64,000 nucleotides of DNA, taken from the NCBI GenBank assembly GCA_947494995.1, contig CANLWY010000006.1:124001-188000 (forward strand), read 5' to 3'. This DNA comes from an uncultured Campylobacterales bacterium. GTDB taxonomy: Bacteria; Campylobacterota; Campylobacteria; Campylobacterales; Arcobacteraceae. The translations under genes were made by a program, and so were the position numbers. Position 1 is the first letter of the stretch; every line of letters begins with the position of its first letter. The notes under the pieces were generated by a model that was not told where the DNA came from, did no database searches, and was given only the letters and a program-made list of their open reading frames with translations. Positions 19,560 to 28,817 of the stretch are shown piece after piece.

Positions 19560-21377
19560 ATGTTAATGAAGAACTTACTTGAACAAATAAAAAAAATAAA
19601 AGTTCTGTATGTAGAGGATGATGCAAATACAAGAGCTGAGCTTGAGTATATTTTAAAATCAAAAGTCTTTGAGTTATATGTCGCAGAAGATGGTGAAGAA
19701 GGTTTTAGATTATATAAAAAAAACATTCCTGATTTAGTTATTACAGATATTCAAATGCCAAAGTTAAACGGTATTCAAATGAGTAAACTTATCAAAGATT
19801 ATAATCCAGATGCTAAAATTGTCATAATATCAGCTTTTAATGAAAGTAATTATCTACTTGAAGCTATAAAATTAAATATAAATAGTTATATTCAAAAACC
19901 ATTAGATATAAAACAGCTATTCCATGAAATGGGAAAACTTGCAAAAAATATAAATTTAGAAAAAGAGAAAGATGAACTCTACAATACTTTAAATCAATAT
20001 CGAAATATTGTAGATGAAAGATCAATTGTCTCAAAAACTGATAGAAATGGTGTTATTACTTATGTTAATAAACCTTTTGAAAAAATATCCGGATATTCAA
20101 GTGAAGAGCTAATAGGAAATACTCACTCCTTAATTAAGCATGAAGATACAAATGTTGAAGTTTACGAAGATATGTGGGATACTCTAATATCTAAAGATAT
20201 GTGGACAGGAATTATAAAAAATAAGAAAAAAAATGGAGATGGGTATATTGTTGATACTTTAATTAAGCCTATTTTAGATGTAAATGGAGATATTGAAGAG
20301 TATATTGCATTAACCTATGATATTACTGATCTTGAAAGATCAAAAGAGTATTTCAAAAATCAGACTTTAAAGGCAACGAGTAACTTAAAAGAGTCAATTA
20401 GAGTATCAAAACTATATAAAGATGCTATAAATCAGAGTAATATGATTTTAAGAGTTAATAAAGATAGAAAAATACTTTATGTAAATGATGCTTTTTGTGA
20501 AATAAGTGGATATTCACAAAAAGAGTTAATAGGCAAAGATTATTCAATAGTTAGGGATAAAAGAGTAGAGGTTGAAGAGTATGAGAAAAAAATAGATGAA
20601 CTGCAAGCTTATTTAGATAAAGGGAATATTTGGAAAGGAAAAATTTCAAATACTAAAAAAGATGGAACTTTATTTCATTGTAACCTTACAATTTATCCTC
20701 TTGAAATAGAAAAAGGGGAAATTAGTGAATACCTTGGAATAAGACATGATATTACAGAGATAGAAAACCTCCATAAAGAGTTAGAAAAGACACAAAGAGA
20801 AGTAGTCTATAAGCTTGGTGAAATAGGAGAAACAAGAAGTAAAGAGACTGGAAATCATGTAAAAAGAGTTGCAGAGTATTCAAAATTATTAGCTATTAAG
20901 TATGGATTAGATGAAAAAGAGACTAATACTCTTTTTACAGCCTCTCCTATGCATGATATTGGAAAGGTAGGTATCCCTGATAGTATTTTAAATAAACCAG
21001 GAAAACTAGACAATGAAGAGTGGGAAGTGATGAGAACGCATTCAGAAATAGGATACAATATTTTAAAATCTTCAAATAGAGAGATTTTAAAAGCTGCAGC
21101 AATTGTCTCGTATACTCATCATGAAAAATGGAATGGAAGTGGCTATCCTTTAGGTTTAAGTGGTGAAGATATTCATATTTTTGGAAGAATTACTGCTATT
21201 GCTGATGTATTTGATGCATTAGGAAGCCATAGGGTCTATAAAGAGGCTTGGCCATTAGAAAAAATATTAGAATTTTTTGAATCTGAAAAGGGAAAACATT
21301 TTGAACCTAAGCTAATTGAAATTTTTATGGATAATTTAGAAGAGTTTTTAAAAATAAGAGATATGTATCAAGACTAA
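19560..21377 (+). CDS. Response regulator with two PAS domains and HD-GYP phosphodiesterase domain
   Basis: A 605-residue signalling protein. The receiver domain (residues about 10-130) has E-D-D, phosphoacceptor Asp in L-V-I-T-D-I-Q-M-P-K-L-N-G and Lys in Y-I-Q-K-P. Two PAS domains follow near 150-260 and 285-400, each ending in a Y-x-x-x-x-x-D-I-T PAC strand. The HD-GYP domain has H-D-I-G-K-V-G-I-P near residue 465, H-H-E-K-W-N-G-S-G-Y-P near 520 and D-V-F-D-A-L near 550. The GYP motif is intact, so it should hydrolyse cyclic di-GMP. AGGAA precedes the ATG. It is monocistronic in appearance; a kinase partner is not adjacent. Confidence 0.92.
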   Translation: MLMKNLLEQIKKIKVLYVEDDANTRAELEYILKSKVFELYVAEDGEEGFRLYKKNIPDLVITDIQMPKLNGIQMSKLIKDYNPDAKIVIISAFNESNYLLEAIKLNINSYIQKPLDIKQLFHEMGKLAKNINLEKEKDELYNTLNQYRNIVDERSIVSKTDRNGVITYVNKPFEKISGYSSEELIGNTHSLIKHEDTNVEVYEDMWDTLISKDMWTGIIKNKKKNGDGYIVDTLIKPILDVNGDIEEYIALTYDITDLERSKEYFKNQTLKATSNLKESIRVSKLYKDAINQSNMILRVNKDRKILYVNDAFCEISGYSQKELIGKDYSIVRDKRVEVEEYEKKIDELQAYLDKGNIWKGKISNTKKDGTLFHCNLTIYPLEIEKGEISEYLGIRHDITEIENLHKELEKTQREVVYKLGEIGETRSKETGNHVKRVAEYSKLLAIKYGLDEKETNTLFTASPMHDIGKVGIPDSILNKPGKLDNEEWEVMRTHSEIGYNILKSSNREILKAAAIVSYTHHEKWNGSGYPLGLSGEDIHIFGRITAIADVFDALGSHRVYKEAWPLEKILEFFESEKGKHFEPKLIEIFMDNLEEFLKIRDMYQD

Positions 21378-21423
21378 TTTATTTCATTTTTGCTAAAATC
21401 AAAATTAAAATTAAAGGAAAAAA

Positions 21424-22305
21424 ATGCAGCATTTGATTACTACAGGTGACTTTTCTAAAGAAGAAATTCTTAATCTTTTTGATGACGCTAGAGAGTTTCT
21501 AGATATGAAATCTAGGGAGATTTTAAAAGGTAAAATAATAGTTGTTTTATTTTTTGAAAATTCAACAAGAACGCGGAGTGCTTTTGAAACTGCAGCAAAA
21601 AGATTAGGTGCAGAAATAATTGCACTTGATTTAGGTACTTCTTCTATAAATAAAGGTGAAACTACTTTTGATACAGTTGCAAATATTAATGCAACAAAAC
21701 CTGATGCAATTATTATTAGACATTCTGAAAGTGGATTACCTGCAAGATTAGCTGATCATGTTGATTGTCCAATTATAAATGCTGGAGATGGAAATAATGC
21801 ACATCCTACACAAGCCTTATTAGATTTATTTACAATATATGAACATTTTGAAGGCAAAACTGAAGGTAAGAAAGTTACAATTGTTGGAGATGTAAAGAGT
21901 TCAAGAGTTGCTGGTTCAAATAGAAGATTACTTCCAAGATTTGGATTAGATTTATCTTATGTTGCTCCTGATTGTTTTAAATTTGAGTCAGATGAATATA
22001 AACAATATGATCATATTGCTGAAGTTATTGATGAGGTTGATGTGGTTATGAGTTTAAGAACTCAACTTGAAAGACACAATGAAATTTACTTTTCTTCACT
22101 TCAAGAGTATGCTAAAGATTATTGTATTACAAAAGATACTTTTGGCGATAGGGATATTTTATTATTACATCCAGGGCCTGTAAATAGGAATGTTGATATC
22201 TCTGATGAAATGTTAGTAGATCCAAGAAATAAAATTTTAGAGCAAGTAACAAATGGTGTTGCGGTAAGAATGGCAATTCTTAAAAAACTAATTTTAGAAC
22301 AATAA
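21424..22305 (+). CDS. pyrB: Aspartate carbamoyltransferase catalytic subunit
   Basis: A 293-residue aspartate transcarbamoylase joining carbamoyl phosphate and aspartate in pyrimidine synthesis. The carbamoyl-phosphate loop F-F-E-N-S-T-R-T-R lies near residue 42, followed by the loop containing S-S-I-N-K-G-E-T near residue 73. H-P-T-Q-A-L-L-D is near 125 and H-P-G-P-V-N-R near 260. No regulatory PyrI gene is adjacent. The AAAGGAAAAAA before the ATG supplies a ribosome site. It leads a run of same-strand genes continuing into pabB. Confidence 0.95.
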   Translation: MQHLITTGDFSKEEILNLFDDAREFLDMKSREILKGKIIVVLFFENSTRTRSAFETAAKRLGAEIIALDLGTSSINKGETTFDTVANINATKPDAIIIRHSESGLPARLADHVDCPIINAGDGNNAHPTQALLDLFTIYEHFEGKTEGKKVTIVGDVKSSRVAGSNRRLLPRFGLDLSYVAPDCFKFESDEYKQYDHIAEVIDEVDVVMSLRTQLERHNEIYFSSLQEYAKDYCITKDTFGDRDILLLHPGPVNRNVDISDEMLVDPRNKILEQVTNGVAVRMAILKKLILEQ

Positions 22306-22319
22306 ACTATTAAATTAAT

Positions 22320-23273
22320 TTGAACGAAGAATTAAAAACTATATTGAATAAGTATGGCTCTTTAAAAGAGCCATTCTTTTTTACTATCTCTTATGATTTA
22401 TCTAAGTTTTATGTTAAACCATTAAAAGAGTTACCAGATGAGATTAGATATGAAATTAAGGATAAAGTATCCTCTAAACTAGCAAAAAAACATAAAATAG
22501 AGAAATATCCTTTATCTTATGAAGAGTATAAAAAGAAGTTTGATTTTATACAAGAGAATATAAAAGCTGGTAACTCTTATTTATTAAACTTAACTGCAAA
22601 AACAAAAATTGATCCAGAATTTACTTTAGATGAAATATATGAAAAAGCAAATGCAAAGTTTAAATTAAAATTTTTTGATGAGTTTGTATGTTTTTCTCCT
22701 GAAAAGTTTATAGAAATAAAAAAGAATAAGATCGTAACTTTTCCTATGAAAGGGACGATTGATTCGAAAACACCAAATGCACAGGCAAAAATTTTAGGTG
22801 ATATAAAAGAGATGGCTGAACATACAATGGTTGTTGATTTACTTAGAAATGATCTAGGAATAGTTGCAAACAAAATAAGAGTTGATAAGTTTAGATATAT
22901 TGATAAGATAAATGCAGGAGATAAAAAGCTTCTTCAAGTAAGCTCTAAAATATCAGGACATTTAGAAGAGAACTGGAATGAAAAAATTGGAGATATTTTA
23001 ACTTCACTTTTACCAGCAGGCTCAATTACAGGGTGTCCTAAGAAAAAAACAGTTGAAATACTTAAAGAGTGTGAAGGGTATGAAAGAGATTATTATACAG
23101 GTATATTTGGTATTTTTGATGGTAAGTCTATAGATAGTGCTGTTATGATAAGATTTATTGAAAAAGATAAAGATGGCAATGTTTTTTATAAAAGCGGTGG
23201 GGGAATTACTTGTGATTCAAATGCTGCTTTAGAGTATGAAGAACTTATTGATAAAATCTACTTACCTTTCTAG
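22320..23273 (+). CDS. pabB: Aminodeoxychorismate synthase component I
   Basis: A 317-residue chorismate-binding enzyme with only the catalytic half of the PabB/TrpE family. It shows K-A-G-N-S-Y-L-L-N-L-T near residue 85, P-M-K-G-T-I-D near 145, L-L-R-N-D-L-G near 172 and the hallmark L-P-A-G-S-I-T-G-C-P-K near 232. It aminates chorismate toward p-aminobenzoate for folate. The start is TTG at 22320, just 14 bp after pyrB. The short N-terminus is common in this lineage. It is followed by a class IV aminotransferase-like gene that likely supplies the lyase step. Confidence 0.88.
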   Translation: MNEELKTILNKYGSLKEPFFFTISYDLSKFYVKPLKELPDEIRYEIKDKVSSKLAKKHKIEKYPLSYEEYKKKFDFIQENIKAGNSYLLNLTAKTKIDPEFTLDEIYEKANAKFKLKFFDEFVCFSPEKFIEIKKNKIVTFPMKGTIDSKTPNAQAKILGDIKEMAEHTMVVDLLRNDLGIVANKIRVDKFRYIDKINAGDKKLLQVSSKISGHLEENWNEKIGDILTSLLPAGSITGCPKKKTVEILKECEGYERDYYTGIFGIFDGKSIDSAVMIRFIEKDKDGNVFYKSGGGITCDSNAALEYEELIDKIYLPF

Positions 23274-23281
23274 GAGTAATT

Positions 23282-23851
23282 ATGAGTGAAAAGTATTTTG
23301 AAACTATTAAATGTGATGACTATGAAGTTTTCAATTTAGAATTTCATCAAGCAAGAGTATCAAAAACAATTGGATTAAATTTAAACTTACAAGAGTACGT
23401 TTATCCTATTTCAAATAAACTTTTAAGATGTAAATTAATCTATTCAGAAGAAGGTGTTGAAGATGTTCAGTATTTTGAATATGAAAAAAGAAGTATAAAA
23501 ACTTTTAAGTTGGTTTTTGATGAAGAAATAGAGTATTCAAAAAAGTATTTAGATAGAAGCTCAATAGATACTCTTTTTGAAAAAAAAGAGAGTGCTGATG
23601 AAATAATGATTATAAAAAATGGTTTAGTAACTGATACTTCAATTGCAAATATCGCTATATTTGATGGTGAAAATTGGCTTACACCTAAGTCTCCTCTTCT
23701 TTATGGAACAACAAGAGATAGACTCTTAAAATCTAAAGATATTTTTGAGAAAGATATTTCTATTGATATGTTAAAAAATGCAAGAAAAATAGCTTTAATG
23801 AATGCAATGGTGGATTTTGATATTTTAGAGGATTATTCATTTTTTTCATAA
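23282..23851 (+). CDS. Short class IV aminotransferase-like protein, probable aminodeoxychorismate lyase
   Basis: A 189-residue protein resembling a shortened fold-type IV PLP enzyme. K-Y-L-D-R near residue 90 may hold the PLP lysine. T-D-T-S-I-A-N-I-A-I-F near 116 and T-P-K-S-P-L-L-Y-G-T-T-R near 133 match the family's cofactor-binding end. Usual length is about 260-290 residues, so this lacks part of the N-terminal subdomain. Its place 8 bp after pabB supports a PabC role, converting aminodeoxychorismate to p-aminobenzoate and pyruvate. Its 3' end overlaps the convergent protease gene by 19 bp. Confidence 0.72.
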   Translation: MSEKYFETIKCDDYEVFNLEFHQARVSKTIGLNLNLQEYVYPISNKLLRCKLIYSEEGVEDVQYFEYEKRSIKTFKLVFDEEIEYSKKYLDRSSIDTLFEKKESADEIMIIKNGLVTDTSIANIAIFDGENWLTPKSPLLYGTTRDRLLKSKDIFEKDISIDMLKNARKIALMNAMVDFDILEDYSFFS

Positions 23852-24477
23852 ACCCTATTAAGAAGTAACTCCCATTTATTTACTTTTCCCCAGTTGATTT
23901 TTGCTTTTTTATAAATCTTTTTATCTTTTAAAATGTAAGTCATTTTTTCATTAAAAATCACTTTAGGTTGAAGTTTTTTCCTTATATCAAAAGGAACTAC
24001 TTTGAAACTTAGATTATCTAATACAAGAGGCATAGCATTTTTATTTTCTATATAGAGTAAAACCATATGATAATTTGCTTCTGCTTTTACTTTAACTATT
24101 GCAAAATAGAGTTTATCTTTTGGAATACCTGTTTCAATAAGTGTAAAATATTTAGCTATGGCATAATCTTCACAGTCACCTTTTCCATTTATTAAGAACT
24201 CTTTTGGAGTAGCCCAATGGTCATCTACATTATATTTTGTTGTATCTTCTACAGGAAGAATCTTATTATAGAAAGAGTTCACATGGGAGAGCTTTTTTAA
24301 AGTATTATCAAAGTTTTTTACTTTTTGTTTTAGTTTTACATATTTTACTAATCTTATCTTAATTGCTTTTTTATGCGTTGATGTTTTAATAGTTTTTAAA
24401 TCTTTATCATTCAGTGTAATACTTTTTGAATGAAGAGTTGAAAGAGCTATAAAAATAAGTAAAATCATTTGTTTCAT
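23833..24477 (-). CDS. Periplasmic transglutaminase-like cysteine peptidase (BTLCP/LapG-like)
   Basis: A 214-residue exported protein. It has a short signal peptide (M-I-L-L-I-F-I-A-L-S-T-L) and a BTLCP catalytic core. Cys lies in G-K-G-D-C-E-D-Y-A-I near residue 119, His in N-Y-H-M-V-L-L near 155 and Asp in L-V-L-D-N near 171. Members such as LapG cleave large surface adhesins under c-di-GMP control through LapD. No LapD or adhesin gene is in view. It is divergent, with only 40 bp to the SspB-like start, and the -10-like TATAAT sits in that gap. Confidence 0.82.
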   Translation of the reverse strand: MKQMILLIFIALSTLHSKSITLNDKDLKTIKTSTHKKAIKIRLVKYVKLKQKVKNFDNTLKKLSHVNSFYNKILPVEDTTKYNVDDHWATPKEFLINGKGDCEDYAIAKYFTLIETGIPKDKLYFAIVKVKAEANYHMVLLYIENKNAMPLVLDNLSFKVVPFDIRKKLQPKVIFNEKMTYILKDKKIYKKAKINWGKVNKWELLLNRVYEKNE

Positions 24478-24517
24478 ACGCTATAATATCCAACACAAAA
24501 TGAACTTAGGATTAAGA

Positions 24518-24955
24518 ATGATAAATAATATTATAGAGAATGTGGAATATAAAAAGTTAGTAAGTTCACAAGTTAAAGATACAATTACTTTTTTATTAAA
24601 TGAAAATCAAGAATTTGCAATAACTGCAAATATTGAAGCTATAAAATTTGATCCAGAACTTCCAAATGCAACATATGAACAATTATCAAAGTTTTCACTT
24701 TTTGTCTTGGCAAATTATACATATAGCACAATAAAACTTGATGAGGATAATCTGTATTTTGAAGCTGGTTTTGGAAGTGAAAATTTTGGTTCAACTGTAA
24801 GAGTACCTTTTTATGCAATTTTTCAAATTGTTGTTGATGAATCAATTTTATTTGTTAACTCTGTTGCGACTGTAGATAAGTTTAATAAAGACTCAAAAGA
24901 AAAGTCACTTAATATTTTTAAAAAAAATCCAAATAATAAAAACCTTATAAAATAA
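24518..24955 (+). CDS. Conserved hypothetical protein with SspB-like pattern
   Basis: A 145-residue small acidic protein not firmly recognised. Residues about 75-105 read as strands E-D-N-L-Y-F-E-A-G-F-G, then T-V-R-V-P-F-Y-A-I-F-Q-I. This resembles the beta core of SspB (F-x-A-R-F-G-G ... V-x-V-P-x-x-A-V-x-A-I), the adaptor that hands ssrA-tagged proteins to ClpXP. The tail is charged and lysine/asparagine-rich, which might act as the ClpX-binding peptide. The start at 24518 is chosen over ATG 24500 because AGGA precedes it. Similarity is by eye only. Confidence 0.45.
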   Translation: MINNIIENVEYKKLVSSQVKDTITFLLNENQEFAITANIEAIKFDPELPNATYEQLSKFSLFVLANYTYSTIKLDEDNLYFEAGFGSENFGSTVRVPFYAIFQIVVDESILFVNSVATVDKFNKDSKEKSLNIFKKNPNNKNLIK

Positions 24956-24966
24956 GTAATTAGATC

Positions 24967-25656
24967 TTGAAATATAAAAGAGAGATAAAGGCTGCTTTTA
25001 AAGTTTCTATTCCAGTAATGATGGGATATGGAGTTTTAGGCTTTGCATTTGGACTTTTGTTAGTCTCTTTTAATTATCCTTGGTATTTAGCTCCTATAAT
25101 GAGTCTATTTATTTATGCTGGAGCATTACAGTTTGTAGCAATTAATTTTTTTAATTTAAAAGCAGGTTTAATAGATATAGCCATAGCTTCATGGTTTGTA
25201 AATTTAAGGCAATCTTTTTATGGCTTATCTTTGATAAAAAGGTTTAAAAAAACTGGAAAATTAAAAGCTTATCTTATATTTGGACTTACTGATGAAACTT
25301 ATGCATTACTTACTACAATAAAAGATGATGAGCAATTAAAAAAAAGATGGTATTATTTCTTTTTAACTGCCTTTAATCAGTCTTATTGGTTTCTAGGCTC
25401 AACTCTTGGTGCAATAATTGGTTCAAATATAGAGTTCAATACAGCTGGTTTAGAATTTTCATTAACTGCACTTTTTGTTGTTTTATGTATAGAACAGTAT
25501 AAAAATTTAAAGAATCCAATACCTTTTTTAGTAGGGGCAGTAGCTTCTATTACAGCCTTAATTTTTGTTCCAAGTGATAAAATGTTAGTTGTATCAATAT
25601 TTTTATCACTTTTACTTCTTTTCTTTTTTAGAAAAAGGTTGGATGTAAATGAGTAA
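24967..25656 (+). CDS. azlC: AzlC-family branched-chain amino acid exporter subunit
   Basis: A 229-residue integral membrane protein with about six to seven hydrophobic segments. The AzlC signature is visible: F-K-V-S-I-P-V-M-M-G-Y near residue 15, Y-A-G-A-L-Q-F-V-A near 50 and N-L-R-Q-S-F-Y-G near 83. AzlC with AzlD exports branched-chain amino acids or related compounds. The start is TTG at 24967. Its end overlaps the azlD start by 8 bp. Confidence 0.88.
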   Translation: MKYKREIKAAFKVSIPVMMGYGVLGFAFGLLLVSFNYPWYLAPIMSLFIYAGALQFVAINFFNLKAGLIDIAIASWFVNLRQSFYGLSLIKRFKKTGKLKAYLIFGLTDETYALLTTIKDDEQLKKRWYYFFLTAFNQSYWFLGSTLGAIIGSNIEFNTAGLEFSLTALFVVLCIEQYKNLKNPIPFLVGAVASITALIFVPSDKMLVVSIFLSLLLLFFFRKRLDVNE

Positions 25657-25969
25657 TATGGAGCTTTTTCTAGCTATTGTAATTATGAGTTTAGTGAATT
25701 TTCTTACAAGAGTTTTCCCTTTTTTGTTTTTTTCAAAAAAAGATTTACCCAAATCTTTATTTTTTATTGAAAAGTTTTTCCCTGCTACAATAATGACAAT
25801 TCTTATATTCTATTCAATTAAAGATATAAGTTTTTCTGTTTATCCATACGGAATAAAGGAGCTTCTAGGAATTGTCTTTACCTTAATACTTCACTTAAGT
25901 TTAAAAAATTATTTAATTTCAATTTTCTTTGGAACGATATTTTATATGGGACTTGTGCAATACTTATAA
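25649..25969 (+). CDS. azlD: AzlD-family membrane protein
   Basis: A 106-residue protein with four predicted membrane segments, including T-R-V-F-P-F-L-F-F near residue 23 and F-F-P-A-T-I-M-T-I-L near 45, typical of AzlD, the small partner of AzlC. The ATG lies inside the last codons of azlC, indicating translational coupling. Confidence 0.85.
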   Translation: MSNMELFLAIVIMSLVNFLTRVFPFLFFSKKDLPKSLFFIEKFFPATIMTILIFYSIKDISFSVYPYGIKELLGIVFTLILHLSLKNYLISIFFGTIFYMGLVQYL

Positions 25970-26013
25970 TGTAATAAAATATTTTATGGTATAGTTTTAA
26001 ATAAGGAAATCTT

Positions 26014-26598
26014 ATGAGACTATTAGCTTTTGATAAAGAGTATGAAGCAGAAAAAAATAATTATCTTTCGGTGCTAGAAAATAATCTAAAAGATTATGAT
26101 ATTACACTAGTAAGAGATTTAAATGATGCATTAGCATTATACAAATTAAATGAATTTAACATAGTATTAATAGATTTTACCACAAAAGAGGGTAAAGAGT
26201 TTCTTCAAGAAGTAAATAGACTCAATACTTTACAACGAATTATTACTATGGGATATACATTAAGTTGTAGTTCTGAAATGGGTTGTTCTTATTGTATAGA
26301 AAATTTTCACAAAAGAAGATTGATTAAACCAATAAACTCTATTGATCTTTATAAGACTATATCAGGGTTTAATAATATAAGTTGCAAATTTGCCTATGCA
26401 TTTGAAAATCCAAAGTCTTTAATTAAAGAGTTAATTCAAAGGTATAATTATTTTGTTTATGATGAAGAAAATACTTTAATATATGCGAAGAATGATGATA
26501 TCCAAAAGTTGAAACAGTTGTTAAATTTGATGGTTGATTTAAAAAGTTATAATATTGAGTATCAAATAATTGATGATAAAAGTATAAAGGTTTTATAA
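26014..26598 (+). CDS. Degenerate receiver-like protein with cysteine cluster, function unknown
   Basis: A 194-residue protein. Residues 1-110 read as a CheY-like alternating fold: V-L-I-D-F near residue 50 at the phosphoacceptor strand and R-L-I-K-P-I-N near 107 at the conserved Lys-Pro. The acidic pocket seems incomplete and the usual D-x-x-M-P loop is replaced. Between strands 4 and 5 there is C-S-S-E-M-G-C-S-Y-C, three cysteines within ten residues. The C-terminal 80 residues are not recognised. It may be a pseudo-receiver that binds metal or senses redox state. AAGGAAATC precedes the ATG. Confidence 0.6.
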   Translation: MRLLAFDKEYEAEKNNYLSVLENNLKDYDITLVRDLNDALALYKLNEFNIVLIDFTTKEGKEFLQEVNRLNTLQRIITMGYTLSCSSEMGCSYCIENFHKRRLIKPINSIDLYKTISGFNNISCKFAYAFENPKSLIKELIQRYNYFVYDEENTLIYAKNDDIQKLKQLLNLMVDLKSYNIEYQIIDDKSIKVL

Positions 26599-26612
26599 AA
26601 AAGGGTTAAAGT

Positions 26613-26637
26613 TTAAAAGGACGAAAGTCCTTTTTTA
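26613..26637. terminator. Bidirectional terminator with GAAA loop
   Basis: AAAAGGAC and GTCCTTTT pair around a GAAA tetraloop, flanked by A and T runs on both sides, between the receiver-like gene and convergent fabH. It overlaps the fabH stop codon. Confidence 0.8.
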
Positions 26638-27633
26638 ACTTTTTGGTGAAAATGGGAATAAAGCACTTCCCCATGTTAAACCACCACCAAAGGCATCAAA
26701 TAAAACCATATCACCTGATTTTATCTTTCCTTGTTCATATGCATAGTTCATAGCCATTGGAATTGATGCTGCTGAAGTATTTCCATATTTATCCACTGTT
26801 ACAACTGTTTGTTCATCATTTAATCCTAAAGCTTTACCTACTGCTGAGATAATTCTATAGTTCGCTTGATGAGGGATAAAGTGTTTTATATCTTCATTTT
26901 TAATTCCATGTTTTTCCATCATAATTTCTACATCTGAAGTTAATGTTTTAACAGCTAGCTTGAAAGTTTCATTACCTTTCATTTTAATGCATGCCATTTT
27001 TGCATCAAGAACTTCTTGTGAACACGGATGTTTACTTCCTCCACCTGGAGTTTTGATTAGATCATCATAGTTTCCATCACTTGAGCAGTTTACATCAATA
27101 ATTGCTTCTTCTTTATCATCAGTTGCACTTATAATTGCAGCTCCAGCTCCATCACCAAAAATAAAACAAGTTGCTCTATCAGAATAATCTAAAATAGAAG
27201 TATATTTTTCTGCTCCAACAACAAGAACATTTTTTTTCATCCCAGATTCTATAAAAGCTTTTGCAACAGAAGTTGCGTAAACAAATCCAGTACAAGCAGC
27301 ACTTACATCAAATGCTTGAACAGGAGGTAATCCTAGTTTTGAAGCAATAAGACATGCTGTAGATGGCATACATAAGTAATCTGGAGTTACTGTTGCACAG
27401 ATAACTAAGTCAATATCTTCTTTGGCAATTCCAGCTCTTTGAATCGCTTGTTTTGAAGCCTCAGCTCCCATATCTGATGGATTAATATCATTTTCAGCTA
27501 TTCTTCTTTCTTTAATACCTGTTCTTTTAGTAATCCATTCATCAGTTGTATCAATAATCTTTTCAAAATCAAAGTTTGTCATTATTTTAGGAGGGATATA
27601 AGCTCCAATCGATCTAAATGCTGCATATGCCAT
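26635..27633 (-). CDS. fabH: 3-oxoacyl-ACP synthase III (KAS III)
   Basis: A 332-residue enzyme that starts fatty acid synthesis by condensing acetyl-CoA with malonyl-ACP. The catalytic triad is visible: Cys in V-S-A-A-C-T-G-F near residue 113, His in I-P-H-Q-A-N near 255 and Asn in G-N-T-S-A-A-S near 285. It is the last gene of the yceD-rpmF-plsX-fabH group and follows plsX by 26 bp. Confidence 0.96.
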   Translation of the reverse strand: MAYAAFRSIGAYIPPKIMTNFDFEKIIDTTDEWITKRTGIKERRIAENDINPSDMGAEASKQAIQRAGIAKEDIDLVICATVTPDYLCMPSTACLIASKLGLPPVQAFDVSAACTGFVYATSVAKAFIESGMKKNVLVVGAEKYTSILDYSDRATCFIFGDGAGAAIISATDDKEEAIIDVNCSSDGNYDDLIKTPGGGSKHPCSQEVLDAKMACIKMKGNETFKLAVKTLTSDVEIMMEKHGIKNEDIKHFIPHQANYRIISAVGKALGLNDEQTVVTVDKYGNTSAASIPMAMNYAYEQGKIKSGDMVLFDAFGGGLTWGSALFPFSPKS

Positions 27634-27659
27634 AAAAAATTCCTTAAGAAACTATACGA

Positions 27660-28652
27660 TTAATTTGCGTAGAGTTTTAATCTTTCTTCAATATCTGTGT
27701 TTAAGTTTGAGCTTGCTGCGTTGATCGCTTGATAAATTGCATTTTGTATAGCTTTTTCATTTGATTTACCATGAGCAATAATTACAGGTGCTTTTACTCC
27801 TAGAAGTGGAGCTCCACCATATTCAGCATAATCTACTCTTACTTTTAAGTTTTTAAATACTTTTCTCATTAAAACTGCACCAGCAATTGAGATAAGTGAT
27901 CTTTTTAAATTCTTTTTAATAATTTTGCCAATTGTGTCTGCAACACCTTCAGCAGTTTTTAATAAAATATTACCAATAAATCCATCACAAACAACTACAT
28001 CTACAGTTCCTTTGAAGACATCACTACCTTCAACGTTTCCTGCAAAGTTCGGAATTTTTGAAATTAATTCAAAAGCTTCTTTTGTAACTTCATTACCTTT
28101 ACTTTCTTCTTCACCATTACTTAAAAGTCCAATTAGTGGTTCGTCAAGTTGTAATACATCTTCTGCATAAACTTGTCCCATAATTGCAAATTCAAAAAGG
28201 TTTTTTGCATCACAATCTACATTTGCTCCAACATCTAATACTAAAGTATTTTGATTTTCACTTGTTGGCATTAATGTTGCAATTGCAGGTCTAGTAACAC
28301 CTTTGATTCTTCCGATTCTAAGTGTTGCTAAAGACATAGAAGCTCCTGAGTGTCCAGCAGAAACTATTGCATGTGCTTCACCTTTTTTAACAAGGTCGAT
28401 TGCTTTATAAATTGTTGATTCTTTTCTTTTTAGTGCATCAGTTGCAGAGTCGTGCATACTAATTACATCTTCAGTGTGTAAGATTTCAATTCTATCTGTT
28501 AAATAAGATGGAATTAAAGGTTTTAACTCATTTTCGTCTCCAACTGCGATTGCAGTGAAGTTTGTATTATGCCTAAGGGCTGAGATCAAACCCTCCATAA
28601 TAGGTGCTGGACCGAAGTCCCCACCCATTGCATCAATTGCTATTTTTAGCAT
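27660..28652 (-). CDS. plsX: Phosphate acyltransferase PlsX
   Basis: A 330-residue PlsX, which makes acyl-phosphate from acyl-ACP for phospholipid synthesis. It opens with [12 protein letters not shown], has S-A-G-H-S-G-A near residue 100 and N-G-E-E near 190, and ends near [10 protein letters not shown]. Its ATG shares a base with the rpmF stop (TAATG), so the two are translationally coupled. Confidence 0.96.
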   Translation of the reverse strand: MLKIAIDAMGGDFGPAPIMEGLISALRHNTNFTAIAVGDENELKPLIPSYLTDRIEILHTEDVISMHDSATDALKRKESTIYKAIDLVKKGEAHAIVSAGHSGASMSLATLRIGRIKGVTRPAIATLMPTSENQNTLVLDVGANVDCDAKNLFEFAIMGQVYAEDVLQLDEPLIGLLSNGEEESKGNEVTKEAFELISKIPNFAGNVEGSDVFKGTVDVVVCDGFIGNILLKTAEGVADTIGKIIKKNLKRSLISIAGAVLMRKVFKNLKVRVDYAEYGGAPLLGVKAPVIIAHGKSNEKAIQNAIYQAINAASSNLNTDIEERLKLYAN

Positions 28653-28804
28653 TACGATTTATATTCACCCGTATTTGGGTTAACCGTATGAGGCATTTTC
28701 CAAGTTCCGTCACTATCTTTTACTGGTTTTTTTAAAGTAATTTTATAGTGAGTTCTTCTTTTAGCTGCTCTAGTGTGTGATACACGTCTTTTAGGTACTG
28801 CCAT
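28652..28804 (-). CDS. rpmF: 50S ribosomal protein L32
   Basis: A 50-residue basic protein beginning [17 protein letters not shown], the unmistakable start of bacterial L32, followed by [10 protein letters not shown]. The zinc cysteines found in some L32 proteins are absent. It overlaps plsX by one base and follows yceD by 13 bp, the standard yceD-rpmF-plsX-fabH order linking ribosome and lipid synthesis. GGAG lies before the ATG. Confidence 0.95.
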   Translation of the reverse strand: MAVPKRRVSHTRAAKRRTHYKITLKKPVKDSDGTWKMPHTVNPNTGEYKS

Positions 28805-28817
28805 GTTTTCTCCTTAA

